Below, one piece after another: positions 17,918 to 27,411 of a stretch of DNA of 64,000 bases. The stretch comes from Qipengyuania flavescens (GTDB lineage: Bacteria > Pseudomonadota > Alphaproteobacteria > Sphingomonadales > Sphingomonadaceae), in assembly GCF_029688735.1 (NCBI RefSeq), contig NZ_JARULD010000002.1, positions 806,001 to 870,000 on the forward strand, given 5' to 3'. The notes beneath the pieces are model-generated. The model did not search any database and was not told the origin of the DNA. It saw only the letters and a list, made by a program, of their open reading frames with translations. Numbering within the stretch: the stretch's first letter is position 1; every line of letters begins with the position of its first letter. Position numbers and translations under genes: made by a program.

Positions 17918-17953
17918 AAAAAGGGCGCGAACCAGTTCGTTCGCGCCCTTTTT
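17918..17953. terminator. Bidirectional intrinsic terminator
   Basis: A 14-bp perfect stem, AAAAAGGGCGCGAA pairing with TTCGCGCCCTTTTT, around an 8-base loop. T-runs occur on both strands. It lies between the ends of the moxR gene and the opposing chemoreceptor gene and serves both. Confidence 0.92.
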
Positions 17954-17975
17954 CGCGTGTCGATAGGGGATGCAA

Positions 17976-19376
17976 TCAGCGGAAGCTGTAGGCCAGTTCG
18001 AAGTCGCCCCAGCGGCGACCGTTGATTACGATCGGCACATAGACATTGCGCACGACGACGTAGTTTTTCCCGTCCCCCTCCTGGCGATAGACCGCCATCA
18101 TGAAGGCATCGCTCTGCTGTTTGGCCTTCTTGTCGATACCGTACAGCATGATGCGACCGTTCCTGCAGTAGGTCGTATCGTGCGTGATGTCTCCGGTGGG
18201 TTTGCGGCAACGGTCGCTGATATGCGTGGGAAGGAACCCGTTCATGTCGGCCTGCGAACACATCATGATCGCGCCGCCTTCTGCGACCACCCGGTCGTTT
18301 ACGGGGCGCCAATTGGCATCGGCCCAATTGCAGAGGGACGTCCTGTACTGCTTGGGATTGGTGCCTGCGACATGCACGTAATTCTGGTCGAACAGCTGCT
18401 CCATAGTCAGTGAGCCATCGGCCAGCGCGTCCTCGGCAAGCCTGGTTATTTCTTCGGCATAGCTTCGAGCCTTATCCACCATCAGGCTGTCGTCGGGCGA
18501 AAGTCCGGCTTTGACCAGATTGTCGAACATGTCGCTGGCGGTCAGTTCGAGATCTTCCATGCGGTCATGCGCAGTGGCGAGCTTCTGCTCGTTGTCGCTG
18601 ACCGCGCTGTCGAAGTCTCCCAGAGTGTCCTGGACACGGTGAACATGTTCCGAAATGGTCGCGGTATTGCGGGCGATCTGGTCCTGCTGCTGGTCAACCT
18701 CGCCGATCAGTTCGGTGACGCCCTGAAGCGTATGTTCGATGGCAGTGACCGAACTCTTGGCCTCGGCGCTGGCGGTGGCGCCGACCTGGATCTTCTCGAT
18801 CACCTGTTCGGCTTCTTCGCCAAGCGTGTCGATCGTCCGCCCGATTTCCTCGGTGGCCCGGCGCGTCTCGCTGGCGAGCGTTTTCACCTCGTTTGCCACG
18901 ACGGCGAAAGTGCGGCCTTGTTCGCCAGCACGCATCGCCTCGATCGTCGCGTTGAGGGCGAGGATGTTCGTCGTTTCGGCAATCTGGTCGATTTCTTGCG
19001 AACTGCGACGGACCTGGTCCATCGCTGCAGCGAAGCCGGTGACATGTTCGGTCAGCGTTTCGACTAGGCCCAGAAGATTACCGATCTGACCGAGCGAATT
19101 GCCGATAAGTTCGGAACCCTGGGAAAGCCGCTCGATGGCGCGCTGCGACAGCAGTCGCGCTTCGTCGGTCGCTTCGAGCACCATGCGCTGATCTTCGTCA
19201 AGTGCGGAGACCGTGCCCTGCAATTCGACATATTCGGATCGCAAGTGGCCGAACGAGTCGATGACGCCTTGCACGATCCCCGCGACATCGGAGCATCCGA
19301 CCGTCACCTTGCCGCAACTCTCCGGAATTGCCGACACGTCCTTGCTGTCCGTCATCGCGATTTCGCGCATTTCCAT
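17976..19376 (-). CDS. Soluble methyl-accepting chemotaxis-type receptor
   Basis: 466 residues with no transmembrane segment. Residues 50-290 form the coiled-coil signalling hairpin; the tip [21 protein letters not shown] and [22 protein letters not shown] are canonical MCP signatures. The C-terminal 170 residues hold a sensor-like domain with [50 protein letters not shown] and a [14 protein letters not shown] ending, a module found at the C-terminus of some cytoplasmic MCPs. It should sense a cytosolic or metabolic cue and signal through CheA/CheW, none of which is in the window. An alternative ATG lies at 19355. Confidence 0.9.
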   Translation of the reverse strand: MEMREIAMTDSKDVSAIPESCGKVTVGCSDVAGIVQGVIDSFGHLRSEYVELQGTVSALDEDQRMVLEATDEARLLSQRAIERLSQGSELIGNSLGQIGNLLGLVETLTEHVTGFAAAMDQVRRSSQEIDQIAETTNILALNATIEAMRAGEQGRTFAVVANEVKTLASETRRATEEIGRTIDTLGEEAEQVIEKIQVGATASAEAKSSVTAIEHTLQGVTELIGEVDQQQDQIARNTATISEHVHRVQDTLGDFDSAVSDNEQKLATAHDRMEDLELTASDMFDNLVKAGLSPDDSLMVDKARSYAEEITRLAEDALADGSLTMEQLFDQNYVHVAGTNPKQYRTSLCNWADANWRPVNDRVVAEGGAIMMCSQADMNGFLPTHISDRCRKPTGDITHDTTYCRNGRIMLYGIDKKAKQQSDAFMMAVYRQEGDGKNYVVVRNVYVPIVINGRRWGDFELAYSFR

Positions 19377-19415
19377 GCTTGACCACGTCCCTGTATTTTT
19401 AGACCCGATCTAGGG

Positions 19416-19446
19416 GTTAAACGGGAATGGTTATTGCCCGGTTAAG
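19416..19446. repeat. Imperfect inverted repeat between divergent genes
   Basis: GTTAAACGGG and CCCGGTTAAG face each other across 11 bases in the 125-base gap between the chemoreceptor gene and the VWA gene. One base in each arm breaks the symmetry. It could be an operator for either gene; nothing identifies the regulator. Confidence 0.35.
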
Positions 19447-19501
19447 CAGCCTTCGCCGATTTTCGCTTCGCCATCGCGGTAGAGGGCGCTAAGCCCGTGT
19501 C

Positions 19502-20683
19502 ATGTTTTTCAATTTCGTCGACGAGCTGCGCGCTGCCGGAATTTCGGCAAGCTTCAAGGAACACCTCACGCTGCTGGAAGCGCTCGACAAGGATGTGATC
19601 GAGCAGACGCCGGAGGCCTTCTACTACCTCTCCCGCGCGACCTTCGTGAAAGACGAAGGTCTGATCGATCGCTTCGACCAGGTCTTTGCCAAGGTATTCA
19701 AGGGCATCCTGTCCGACTACGGCCAGAACCCGGTCGATATCCCGGAGGACTGGCTGAAGGCCGTCGCCGAGAAGTTCCTCTCCGACGAGGAGATGGGAAA
19801 AATCAAGTCGCTGGGCGACTGGGACGAGATCATGGAGACGCTGAAGAAGCGGCTCGAGGAGCAGGAAAAGCGCCACCAGGGCGGCAACAAGTGGATCGGC
19901 ACCGGCGGCACCAGCCCGTTCGGCAATTCGGGCTATAACCCCGAAGGCGTGCGCATCGGCGGCGAAAGCAAGCACAAGCGCGCGGTCAAGGTGTGGGACA
20001 AGCGCGAGTTCAAGAACCTCGACAACACCAAGGAACTGGGCACCCGCAACATAAAGATGGCGCTGCGCCGCCTGCGCCGCTTCGCGCGTGAGGGCGCGGC
20101 GGACCAGCTCGATATCGACGCGACCATCGACGGCACGGCCAAGCAGGGTTGGCTCGACATCCACATGCGGCCGGAGCGGCGCAATGCTGTGAAGCTGCTG
20201 CTGTTCCTCGATGTGGGTGGATCTATGGACCCCTTCATCAAGATTACCGAAGAGCTGTTCAGCGCTGCGACCAGCGAATTCAAGAACCTTGAGTTCTTCT
20301 ATTTCCACAACTGCCTCTACGAAGGCGTGTGGAAGGACAATCGCCGCCGCTGGCAGGAGCGGACCAAGACCTGGGATATCCTCCACAAATACGGCCACGA
20401 CTACAAGGTCGTTTTCGTTGGCGACGCAGCCATGAGCCCCTATGAGATCACCCATGCGGGCGGCAGCGTGGAGCATATGAACGAGGAAGCCGGCGCCACC
20501 TGGATGCAGCGGGTCACCAACACCTATCCCGCGACCGTCTGGCTCAATCCCGTGCCCGAAAAGCAGTGGGGATATTCACAGTCGACAAAGGTGATGAAGC
20601 ACCTGGTAAACGACCGGATGTATCCACTGACGCTGGATGGCCTCGACGACGCGATGCGCGAATTGAGCCGCAAGCAGGGATAG
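19502..20683 (+). CDS. VWA (CoxE-like) domain protein, MoxR partner
   Basis: 393 residues. The C-terminal half is a CoxE-type von Willebrand factor A domain: LLLFLDVGGSMDP gives the DxGxS metal-ion-dependent adhesion site and VVFVGDAAMSPYEI a later MIDAS element. The N-terminal half is charged with a low-complexity linker (GGNKWIGTGGTSPFGNSG). CoxE/VWA proteins work with MoxR ATPases in assembling metalloenzymes. The usual adjacent moxR lies on the same strand but is separated by the chemoreceptor gene. Confidence 0.9.
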   Translation: MFFNFVDELRAAGISASFKEHLTLLEALDKDVIEQTPEAFYYLSRATFVKDEGLIDRFDQVFAKVFKGILSDYGQNPVDIPEDWLKAVAEKFLSDEEMGKIKSLGDWDEIMETLKKRLEEQEKRHQGGNKWIGTGGTSPFGNSGYNPEGVRIGGESKHKRAVKVWDKREFKNLDNTKELGTRNIKMALRRLRRFAREGAADQLDIDATIDGTAKQGWLDIHMRPERRNAVKLLLFLDVGGSMDPFIKITEELFSAATSEFKNLEFFYFHNCLYEGVWKDNRRRWQERTKTWDILHKYGHDYKVVFVGDAAMSPYEITHAGGSVEHMNEEAGATWMQRVTNTYPATVWLNPVPEKQWGYSQSTKVMKHLVNDRMYPLTLDGLDDAMRELSRKQG

Positions 20684-20689
20684 GACGCC

Positions 20690-21523
20690 TTGCGGCACAC
20701 CCGCTTCGAGGCGGTCCGCCACCGGCTCGAGCAGTTCGATCCGGGCACGGGCTGGCGGCTCTGGTTCTACGAGTTCCTGCTGTTCGGGTTCAAGCAGGCT
20801 TGGGCCTGCCTGTTCGGTGGACTGATGCTCGCGCTGCTACTGGCGACGCATCTATATTATCCCGAAGACGCGTCCTTGCCCCGATACGATTTCATCACCT
20901 TGGCAGCCGTTGCAATTCAGGCTGCGATGCTGGCCTTCCGGCTCGAGACTTGGTCCGAAGCCAAGGTCATACTGATCTTCCACATCGTCGGCACGGTGAT
21001 GGAGCTGTTCAAGACGGCAGCGGGATCGTGGATCTACCCCGAACCGAGCGTGCTGCGGATTGGCGACGTCCCTCTATTCTCGGGCTTCATGTATGCGGCG
21101 GTCGGGAGCTATATCGCCCGCGTCTGGCGCATCTTCGACTTTCGCTATTCGCACTATCCCGCACGCTGGACGACCTGCGCACTGGCGGCGGCGATCTACG
21201 TGAACTTCTTCGCCCATCACTGGCTCCCGGACATCCGCTATTTGCTGTTCGGGGTCACGATGCTGCTGTTCTGGCGGACGAGAATCCACTTCCGCAACTG
21301 GCTGGAGCATCGCTGGATGCCGTTGCTGCTTGGATTTTTCCTGGTCGCATTATTCATCTGGGGTGCAGAGAACATCGGTACCTTCGCTCGCGCCTGGACC
21401 TACCCGGGGCAGGAGGACGGCTGGCAGCCGGTCAGCCTGGCCAAACTGGGAAGCTGGTTCTTGCTGATGCTGATTAGCTTCGTCCTCGTCAGCCTTGTGC
21501 ACCCGGTGCGCGAGCCGGTATGA
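20690..21523 (+). CDS. DUF817 family integral membrane protein
   Basis: 277 residues with about eight hydrophobic segments and conserved features of DUF817, including MELFKTAAGSWIYPE, LFSGFMYAAVGSYIAR, YVNFFAHHWLPDIRY and WGAENIGTF. Function unknown. The start appears to be TTG six bases after the VWA stop, giving (M)RHTRFEAVRHRLEQFD; no nearby ATG is in frame before the first membrane segment. Its closeness to the VWA gene suggests co-transcription. Confidence 0.88.
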   Translation: MRHTRFEAVRHRLEQFDPGTGWRLWFYEFLLFGFKQAWACLFGGLMLALLLATHLYYPEDASLPRYDFITLAAVAIQAAMLAFRLETWSEAKVILIFHIVGTVMELFKTAAGSWIYPEPSVLRIGDVPLFSGFMYAAVGSYIARVWRIFDFRYSHYPARWTTCALAAAIYVNFFAHHWLPDIRYLLFGVTMLLFWRTRIHFRNWLEHRWMPLLLGFFLVALFIWGAENIGTFARAWTYPGQEDGWQPVSLAKLGSWFLLMLISFVLVSLVHPVREPV

Positions 21524-21543
21524 GAGCAACGAAGGAGAACACG

Positions 21544-21930
21544 ATGCGCTATCTTGTGCTACCCGCCCTCGCCCTCGCAGGAGTCGCCATTGCTGCGGAG
21601 CCCGACGAGGAGCGCACGGCATCTGGCGGAACCGAGAGCGCGGCGGAAGCGACACCGTGCGATAGCAACGTGCCGGTTTTCAATCCCGAAGGCTGTCCCG
21701 AAAAGCCGATCGATGTGGATGAGTGCGAGCAGACCATCACGCAAGTTCGCGATGCAAATGGCCAGCCTTCGCTGCGGCGGGAGGGAGCCGTCCCGGAAGA
21801 CGCCGAGATGATCGCGGCCGTCGACCACCAGATCGGTGGATGCAGTGTCATGGTCATGCACAACGACACATCGGATGTGCGCCCTGTTCCCGAACCCGAC
21901 GATCGCGCCGAGCTGATCCCCGCCGGTTAG
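21544..21930 (+). CDS. Small exported protein of unknown function
   Basis: 128 residues. MRYLVLPALALAGVAIAA is a signal peptide without a lipobox. The mature part is acidic with four cysteines (ATPCDSNV, PEGCPEK, DECEQ, GGCSVMVM), which suggests two disulfides in the periplasm. The ATG follows AAGGAGAAC. I do not recognise the family. It ends tail-to-tail with the MFS gene, overlapping by 4 bases. Confidence 0.65.
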   Translation: MRYLVLPALALAGVAIAAEPDEERTASGGTESAAEATPCDSNVPVFNPEGCPEKPIDVDECEQTITQVRDANGQPSLRREGAVPEDAEMIAAVDHQIGGCSVMVMHNDTSDVRPVPEPDDRAELIPAG

Positions 21931-23219
21931 TCCTGCTTGTCCAACTCGTCGTTGAGGCGCAGGCTGCACCGCCAGAAGAAGAATGCCGGGATCAGGCCAA
22001 GGAAAGCCGCGCCGTAGAGCACGTAGCGGACGCTTTCCTCGCCGTATTCGGGGCGCAACCAGTCGGACAGCATGCCGAAGAATAGTGGCCCGAGGCCCAA
22101 CCCGATCAGGTTTTGGAAGAACAGCAGCACGGCAGCGGCGATAGCCCGCGAGCGGAGAGGCACCAGTCCCTGCGCCGCAGAGTAAGTCGGGCCGTAATAC
22201 AGCGAATTCAGCAATGTCGGCACGAACAGCAGGATCAGGCCCATCTGCCAAGTCTGCGCCTGATAGGCGAGAAACGCGATCGGCGCTGCAACGGCCATGC
22301 CTATGGCCGGTGCCGTGAGAACGTGGCGACGGTTCTGCGAACCGAAGCGGTCCGCAAGCCAGCCGCCGAGCACGGTCCCCGCGATGCCCGCGGCGCCGTT
22401 CACGACGCCGAACCAGAAGCCGACCTCACCCGGGGTCATGCCATGGGTCCGCTGGAAGAAGATCGTCGTCCAGGTGACCTTGCCATAGGCGAGAAACGCC
22501 GCCGCCGATCCGGCGCATAAAAGCAGGACGAAGGCGCGCGAACGCATGACCTTGCCCATCGCCTTGAAGAACGGGACCACGTCTTCGGTGCCCCTCTGGC
22601 GTAGAACCTCGAGGCTGTCCTTACGGCGCGGCTCCTTGAGGACGAACCACACAATCAGGGCGAGAACCACACCGGGAATTCCCACGAATAAAAACGCCCT
22701 GCGCCAACCCACCCAATCGGCGAGCACGCCGCCGATGAGCATGCCGAGCAGCGTTCCTATCGGGATCCCGAGCGCGTAGAACGCCAAAGCGGAGCTGCGT
22801 TTCTCCGGCGGCACAAGATCCGAAATCAGCGAATGTGCCGGCGGTGTGCAGCCGGCCTCGCCGACCCCGACGCCGATGCGGGCGAGAAGCAGTTGAATAA
22901 AGTTTTGCGCTACGCCGCACAGCGCGGTCATCGCCGACCACGTCGCCAGTGCCAATGCAATCAACCGCGGTCGATGTGTTGTCGGCCTGTCGGAATAGCG
23001 CGCAATCGGCAGGCCGAGGACGGTGTAGAACAGTGCAAATGCGAGGCCCGTCATCAAGCCGATCTGCGTATCGCTCAGACCAAGGTCCTGCGCGATCGGT
23101 TCGGCCAGGATGTTGACGATCTGCCGGTCGATGAAATTGAAGATGTAGACGATCAACAGAATCCAGAGGGTCGCGCGCACTGAACTCTGCGCTGCGCCGG
23201 TCGGTGCCGCTGTCGCCAT
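21927..23219 (-). CDS. MFS transporter, spinster-like
   Basis: 430 residues, 12 predicted membrane segments. IDRQIVNILAEPIAQDLGLSDTQIGLMTGLAFALFYTVLGLPIARYSDR is the opening of spinster-type MFS carriers (TM1-2 and the loop-2 motif; given here by its landmarks IDRQ, GLAFALFY, LPIARYSDR). GVGEAGCTPPAHSLISD and LPPEKR-like VPPEKRSSALAFY follow. The start is the ATG after CAGGAGAG. Substrate unknown. It lies 118 bases downstream of a three-gene cluster on the same strand that includes a MurNAc-releasing glycosidase, so import or export of a cell-wall sugar is a guess from context. Confidence 0.88.
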   Translation of the reverse strand: MATAAPTGAAQSSVRATLWILLIVYIFNFIDRQIVNILAEPIAQDLGLSDTQIGLMTGLAFALFYTVLGLPIARYSDRPTTHRPRLIALALATWSAMTALCGVAQNFIQLLLARIGVGVGEAGCTPPAHSLISDLVPPEKRSSALAFYALGIPIGTLLGMLIGGVLADWVGWRRAFLFVGIPGVVLALIVWFVLKEPRRKDSLEVLRQRGTEDVVPFFKAMGKVMRSRAFVLLLCAGSAAAFLAYGKVTWTTIFFQRTHGMTPGEVGFWFGVVNGAAGIAGTVLGGWLADRFGSQNRRHVLTAPAIGMAVAAPIAFLAYQAQTWQMGLILLFVPTLLNSLYYGPTYSAAQGLVPLRSRAIAAAVLLFFQNLIGLGLGPLFFGMLSDWLRPEYGEESVRYVLYGAAFLGLIPAFFFWRCSLRLNDELDKQD

Positions 23220-23337
23220 GAAATTCTCTCCTGAAGCGCGGGTATGCCCGTCACTTTCGGTCAAGCAACCCTATCCATTGGCTTTCGTCAAGGGTTCTTC
23301 GACCGATCGAAAGTCGGGTTTGGTGCCCAGGGGTGGT

Positions 23338-24300
23338 TCAATACGAGTCCACCGCGTGGAAAAGCGCCGCGATTTGCGCCTGCTCGATTTCGTCGAGATC
23401 GGGATGCCAGATGTCGAAAATCAGGACCAAGCGGTCGGTCTGCGAGTGGTTCCAGGCTTCATGTTCGATCGTATCGTCGAAAACCATCAGCTTACCCTTC
23501 TCCCAAACTCGCGTGGACGAACCCACCCGAAGGGCCCCGTCACCCGGCACGACCAGTGGGAGGTGGCATATGAGACGCGGGTTCAGCATCCCGGTATGCG
23601 GGGGAATGTGCGCACCAGCCTTCAGGAGGGAGAACATAATCGTCGGTGCACGCTTGGGTATCCGGCACTGGGGAGCGATGTCGGTAATCGCACCAAACGT
23701 GTGCGGGCAAAGCTTCACCCGGTCCGCGATCGGCTTCTCCGAATCGATAAGATCGAAGGTGCTCCAATCGTCATTCTCGAGTAGACCGTGCGAATTGCCC
23801 TGTGGGCGGTCTTCGGTGCGCTTCATGTAAGCCGCGAAAGTTTCACCGCCATCCATGAGGGCTTTCGCTTCCGAGACGATCTGCTCGGTATACGCTTCGA
23901 GTTCTTCTACCCAGGACCAGCTAGCGGTATCGTAATATTCCGCATAGGGCAGATCGGGATAGAAATAGGTCGTCGGCATCCGGAGATATTGCTCGCCGGT
24001 GTTTTCGCGCTGGAATTGGCCGGTCATAATTGCGATGCTTTTGGCAAATCTCGGATGCCATTCCGATTGCGGGAAGCCCTGCCGTTCCAGCGATGCATGG
24101 AGATGGCGCACATAGCCCTGCTCGATGTCCTGCAAGCGCCGCAAGGCTCGCTGCGCCGTGGGCCGATCATAGGGTGCGCCTGCTTCGGCCTGTTTCAAGG
24201 CGGCAGTGTAGTAAGCGGAAGCGGCCCGATGATCGCCAGCGTCGAGGCGAGCATCGCCTTCAGCCACAAGACGGGCGAAATCCGGCGCGGCCTGGGTCAT
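23338..24300 (-). CDS. Aspartyl/asparaginyl beta-hydroxylase-like oxygenase
   Basis: 320 residues. Residues 1-90 look helical and TPR-like (RLVAEGDARLDAGDHRAASAYYTAALKQ in parts). The C-terminal half is an Asp/Asn beta-hydroxylase domain, a 2-oxoglutarate/Fe(II) double-stranded beta-helix: IPPHTGMLNPRLICHLPLVVP gives the first histidine and RL pair, and VFDDTIEHEAWNHSQTDRLVLIFD the second histidine and the 2-oxoglutarate arginine. Substrate unknown; related LpxO-type enzymes hydroxylate lipid A acyl chains. The ATG sits inside the stop of the upstream NamZ gene (ATGA), so the two are coupled. Confidence 0.87.
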   Translation of the reverse strand: MTQAAPDFARLVAEGDARLDAGDHRAASAYYTAALKQAEAGAPYDRPTAQRALRRLQDIEQGYVRHLHASLERQGFPQSEWHPRFAKSIAIMTGQFQRENTGEQYLRMPTTYFYPDLPYAEYYDTASWSWVEELEAYTEQIVSEAKALMDGGETFAAYMKRTEDRPQGNSHGLLENDDWSTFDLIDSEKPIADRVKLCPHTFGAITDIAPQCRIPKRAPTIMFSLLKAGAHIPPHTGMLNPRLICHLPLVVPGDGALRVGSSTRVWEKGKLMVFDDTIEHEAWNHSQTDRLVLIFDIWHPDLDEIEQAQIAALFHAVDSY

Positions 24301-25499
24301 CCGTAGAGCAGGTGCGGCGCGATTGTCTGGCGCCATGCAGTTTCGTCTGCGTCCGCGAGGCTATCCAGGTCGCCGGGTTCGGCTTCGCTGTCATCCACCC
24401 ATTCGCGCAAACTCGGCCCGCCGTTGATCACGTCGATCGCGAGTCGCTCGAGCTCGTACTCATAGGGAAAATCGCGCCACAGATCGTAGTCCGGATAGAG
24501 GTTGCGGATCGCCTTGAAGGCCAGCGCCTGAAGCCGCCACGGTCGGAACTCGTGATGATCGTAGAACGGGCCTTCCGCGTGGATCATCAGTGCATTGCAG
24601 AGCTTCCCGGCGTGCTTGTGGAACGTCGGCTCGAACCAGCACTCGCGCAGGGCGCAACCCCGAAGCCATGCGGGAGCAAGTCGCTCCATCTCTTTCACAA
24701 CGCCGCCTGCATCGACATCGGGCGCGCCGAACAACACTTCGAGCGGCCGGGTCGTCCCGCGACCCTCGCTCAGTGTCGTTCCCTCCAGCATGACGGTACC
24801 GGCATAGGCCCGCGCCATGTTGACGCTGGCGGCATTCGGGCTCGGATTGATCCATACCCGGTCTTCCGGCCAGCCAAAGCCGGGCGCATGACCCGGCTTC
24901 CACCCAACCATCTCGATCACCTTGTAATCGAGATCGAGGTCGAAATGCGTTTTGAACCAGTGGCCCATCTCACCCATCGTCATGCCGTGGCGCATGGGCA
25001 TGGGCGCCGCGCCGACGAAGCTTTCCTGACCCGGGACCAGCAAGGTGCCTTCCACCGGCCCGCCAGCGGGATTGGGGCGGTCGAGCACCCAGACCGATTT
25101 GCCCGCCTTCGCCGCCTCTTCCATCAGGTAAAGCAGCGTCGTCACGAAGGTGTAAATGCGGCAACCGAGATCCTGCAGGTCGAACAGGAACACGTCCGCC
25201 GTCGACATCATCTGCCCGGTCGGCCGGCGGACTTCGCCATAGAGGCTGAAGATCGGGATGTTGTGGCGGGGATCGGTCTCGTCCGCCGTCTCCACCATAT
25301 TGTCCTGCTTGTCGCCCTTCAGTCCGTGCTGCGGTCCGAAAGCCGAGGTCACATTGACCCCGCGTTCGATCAGCGCGTCGAGCGAGTGGTGCAGTTGCGC
25401 GGTGACCGAAGCCGGATGCGCCACCAGCGATACGCGTTTGCCCTCGAGCGGGGCGCGCAGTTCGTCTTCGGTCAGAAGGCGGTCGATGCCGAATTTCAT
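24297..25499 (-). CDS. NamZ-type exo-beta-N-acetylmuramidase (DUF1343), no signal peptide
   Basis: 400 residues of the DUF1343 family. The family founder NamZ removes MurNAc from the non-reducing ends of peptidoglycan fragments. Conserved stretches: VSLVAHPASV, AFGPQHGLKGDKQDNM, PIFSLYGEVRRPT, FDLQDLGCRIYTFVTTL, VLDRPNPAGG, RHGMTMGEMGHWF and EGRGTTRPLEVLFGAP. Unlike secreted NamZ of Bacillus, the protein starts [20 protein letters not shown] with no hydrophobic leader, which points to a cytosolic recycling enzyme. It overlaps its neighbours by 4 bases on both sides (DOMON-like upstream, hydroxylase downstream). Confidence 0.9.
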   Translation of the reverse strand: MKFGIDRLLTEDELRAPLEGKRVSLVAHPASVTAQLHHSLDALIERGVNVTSAFGPQHGLKGDKQDNMVETADETDPRHNIPIFSLYGEVRRPTGQMMSTADVFLFDLQDLGCRIYTFVTTLLYLMEEAAKAGKSVWVLDRPNPAGGPVEGTLLVPGQESFVGAAPMPMRHGMTMGEMGHWFKTHFDLDLDYKVIEMVGWKPGHAPGFGWPEDRVWINPSPNAASVNMARAYAGTVMLEGTTLSEGRGTTRPLEVLFGAPDVDAGGVVKEMERLAPAWLRGCALRECWFEPTFHKHAGKLCNALMIHAEGPFYDHHEFRPWRLQALAFKAIRNLYPDYDLWRDFPYEYELERLAIDVINGGPSLREWVDDSEAEPGDLDSLADADETAWRQTIAPHLLYG

Positions 25500-26038
25500 G
25501 GCGCGGTGGGTGCCGCAAGCTCGCCTGTGAAGCAAGCCGGTTCATGGAAATCCGGCATATCGCCCGAATGGCAGAGCGCCCAGTAGCTTTTCGTGCCGCC
25601 CTGCTCTTCTAGAACGCAAGTTATCGCGTAGTCGCAATCGACCGATGGCACAGCACTGGCGGGGATGGCCGCATCGAAGATGGCGAAGCTGCTGCCGGGC
25701 CGCATGGTGCAATCGGGCTCGCGGTCCATCGTCAGCTCTCGCATGCCCTTTCGTGGCGCGTCGAAGGCGTAAGCATTCCAGCGCTCCGACGGGGACAGGT
25801 TGTATTCGAGGTAAGAGTTGCCGCCCGTGGGCTTCACGAACATTTCGAAGCAAGTGGTCTGCCATAAGCCGTCGGCCCGGCCACGCCCCGCGAATTTAGA
25901 CACGACCAGACCCTGCGCCCCCTTGATGCGCCAGCGGACGCGCAGCCAATTGGCATCGCGGCCGATGATCCGCGCCGTCACGGAGCTTACGCTCGCCGGA
26001 GGATAGGCCGGATGCGGCACCAGTTCATGCGTTTGCAC
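25496..26038 (-). CDS. DOMON-like domain protein
   Basis: 180 residues, no signal peptide. [46 protein letters not shown] and [17 protein letters not shown] are typical of proteins annotated DOMON-like, an immunoglobulin-like beta-sandwich fold that can bind heme or sugars. First gene of the DOMON-NamZ-hydroxylase run; its stop overlaps the NamZ start. Divergent from tyrS with a 32-base gap. Role unknown; sugar binding would suit its partner. Confidence 0.82.
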   Translation of the reverse strand: MQTHELVPHPAYPPASVSSVTARIIGRDANWLRVRWRIKGAQGLVVSKFAGRGRADGLWQTTCFEMFVKPTGGNSYLEYNLSPSERWNAYAFDAPRKGMRELTMDREPDCTMRPGSSFAIFDAAIPASAVPSVDCDYAITCVLEEQGGTKSYWALCHSGDMPDFHEPACFTGELAAPTAP

Positions 26039-26070
26039 AGGCGTCCTTACCTGCTAGCGCGCGCTCCATC

Positions 26071-27300
26071 ATGAGCACCTTTTCCTCCGACCTCCTAAGC
26101 ACGCTCGAAGAGCGCGGCTACATCCACCAGATAACCAATGGCGAGGCGCTGGACGCGCTAGCTGCCAAGGAAATCGTGCCGGGCTATATCGGCTTCGATG
26201 CCACCGCGCCATCGCTGCACGTGGGAAGCCTGGTGCAAATCATGATGCTGCGCCGGTTGCAGCAGGCCGGGCACAAGCCGATCGTCGTGATGGGCGGCGG
26301 CACGACCAAGGTGGGCGATCCCAGCGGCAAAGACGAAAGCCGCAAGATGCTGACCGATGCCGACATCGATGCGAACATCGCCGGCATCCGCAAGGTGTTC
26401 GAGCGCCTGCTGACTTTCGGTGACGGGCCGACCGACGCCGTGATGGTCAACAATGACGAGTGGTTGAGCGAACTCGGGTATATCGAGTTGCTGCGCGACG
26501 TCGGCCCGCACTTCACGGTCAATCGCATGCTGACCTTCGATTCGGTCAAGCTGCGGCTCGACCGCGAGCAACCTCTGACGTTCCTCGAATTCAATTACAT
26601 GATCCTGCAGGCCTACGATTTCCGCGAGCTGGCGCAGCGTTATGGCTGTCGGTTGCAGATGGGCGGGAGCGACCAGTGGGGCAATATCGTCAACGGCATG
26701 GAGCTTGCCCGCCGCATGGACGGCAGCGAGCTGTTCGGCCTGACGACGCCGCTGCTCACCACCGCCGACGGATCGAAGATGGGGAAGACGGCAGCGGGTG
26801 CCGTGTGGCTTAACGAGGACCAGCTACCAAGCTACGATTTCTGGCAATTCTGGCGCAATGTCGATGACCGCGATGTCGGGCGCTTTCTGCGGCTGTTCAC
26901 CGATCTTCCGCTGGGCAAAATCGCCAGACTGGAAGCGCTGGAGGGCGCGGAAATCAATCAGGCGAAGACGGTGCTGGCCAATGAGGTCACCGCACTGGTT
27001 CGCGGACGCGAGGCAGCCGACGCCGCGGCGCAGACGGCCAGCGACACGTTCGCGGGTGGCGGATCGGGCGAGGACTTGCCCACGCTTTCGGTCGGCAGCG
27101 ACGGCATGCGGATCGGTGCTGCGCTCACCGCGCTCGGCTTTACGGCGTCCAATGGCGAGGCGAAGCGCAAGTTGGCGGAAGGCGCGGTCAAGCTGGATGG
27201 CGCAGTCGTCGACGATCCCGGGTTTCTGATAAACGTTGATGCTGATTCCGAAATCAAGCTCAGCCTCGGCAAGAAGAAGCACGCGATTTTGCGCCGTTGA
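26071..27300 (+). CDS. tyrS: Tyrosyl-tRNA synthetase
   Basis: Class I aminoacyl-tRNA synthetase charging tRNA-Tyr. 409 residues. [20 protein letters not shown] contains the HIGH-equivalent [20 protein letters not shown] follows, [17 protein letters not shown] binds tyrosine, and SKMGKT is the KMSKS loop. The C-terminal S4 RNA-binding domain is present ([20 protein letters not shown]). Starts with ATG in a short gap opposite the DOMON-like gene. Confidence 0.97.
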   Translation: MSTFSSDLLSTLEERGYIHQITNGEALDALAAKEIVPGYIGFDATAPSLHVGSLVQIMMLRRLQQAGHKPIVVMGGGTTKVGDPSGKDESRKMLTDADIDANIAGIRKVFERLLTFGDGPTDAVMVNNDEWLSELGYIELLRDVGPHFTVNRMLTFDSVKLRLDREQPLTFLEFNYMILQAYDFRELAQRYGCRLQMGGSDQWGNIVNGMELARRMDGSELFGLTTPLLTTADGSKMGKTAAGAVWLNEDQLPSYDFWQFWRNVDDRDVGRFLRLFTDLPLGKIARLEALEGAEINQAKTVLANEVTALVRGREAADAAAQTASDTFAGGGSGEDLPTLSVGSDGMRIGAALTALGFTASNGEAKRKLAEGAVKLDGAVVDDPGFLINVDADSEIKLSLGKKKHAILRR

Positions 27301-27379
27301 TTGCGGCGGCCGCCTCCGTGCGAGCGCCAATTCCTTCGTGCGGGTTTACCAAATATCAGCCTTTCCCGGTGCATGTCGT

Positions 27380-27408
27380 TTGCGATCAATTTTTCGGAGG
27401 GATCGCAA
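27380..27408 (+). promoter_or_regulatory. Hairpin presenting the Shine-Dalgarno of the PilZ gene
   Basis: TTGCGATC and GATCGCAA pair perfectly over 8 bp around a 13-base loop that ends in CGGAGG, the ribosome site for the ATG at 27412. The stem closes 4 bases before the start codon, so its folding could modulate translation. Confidence 0.5.
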
Positions 27409-27411
27409 TAG

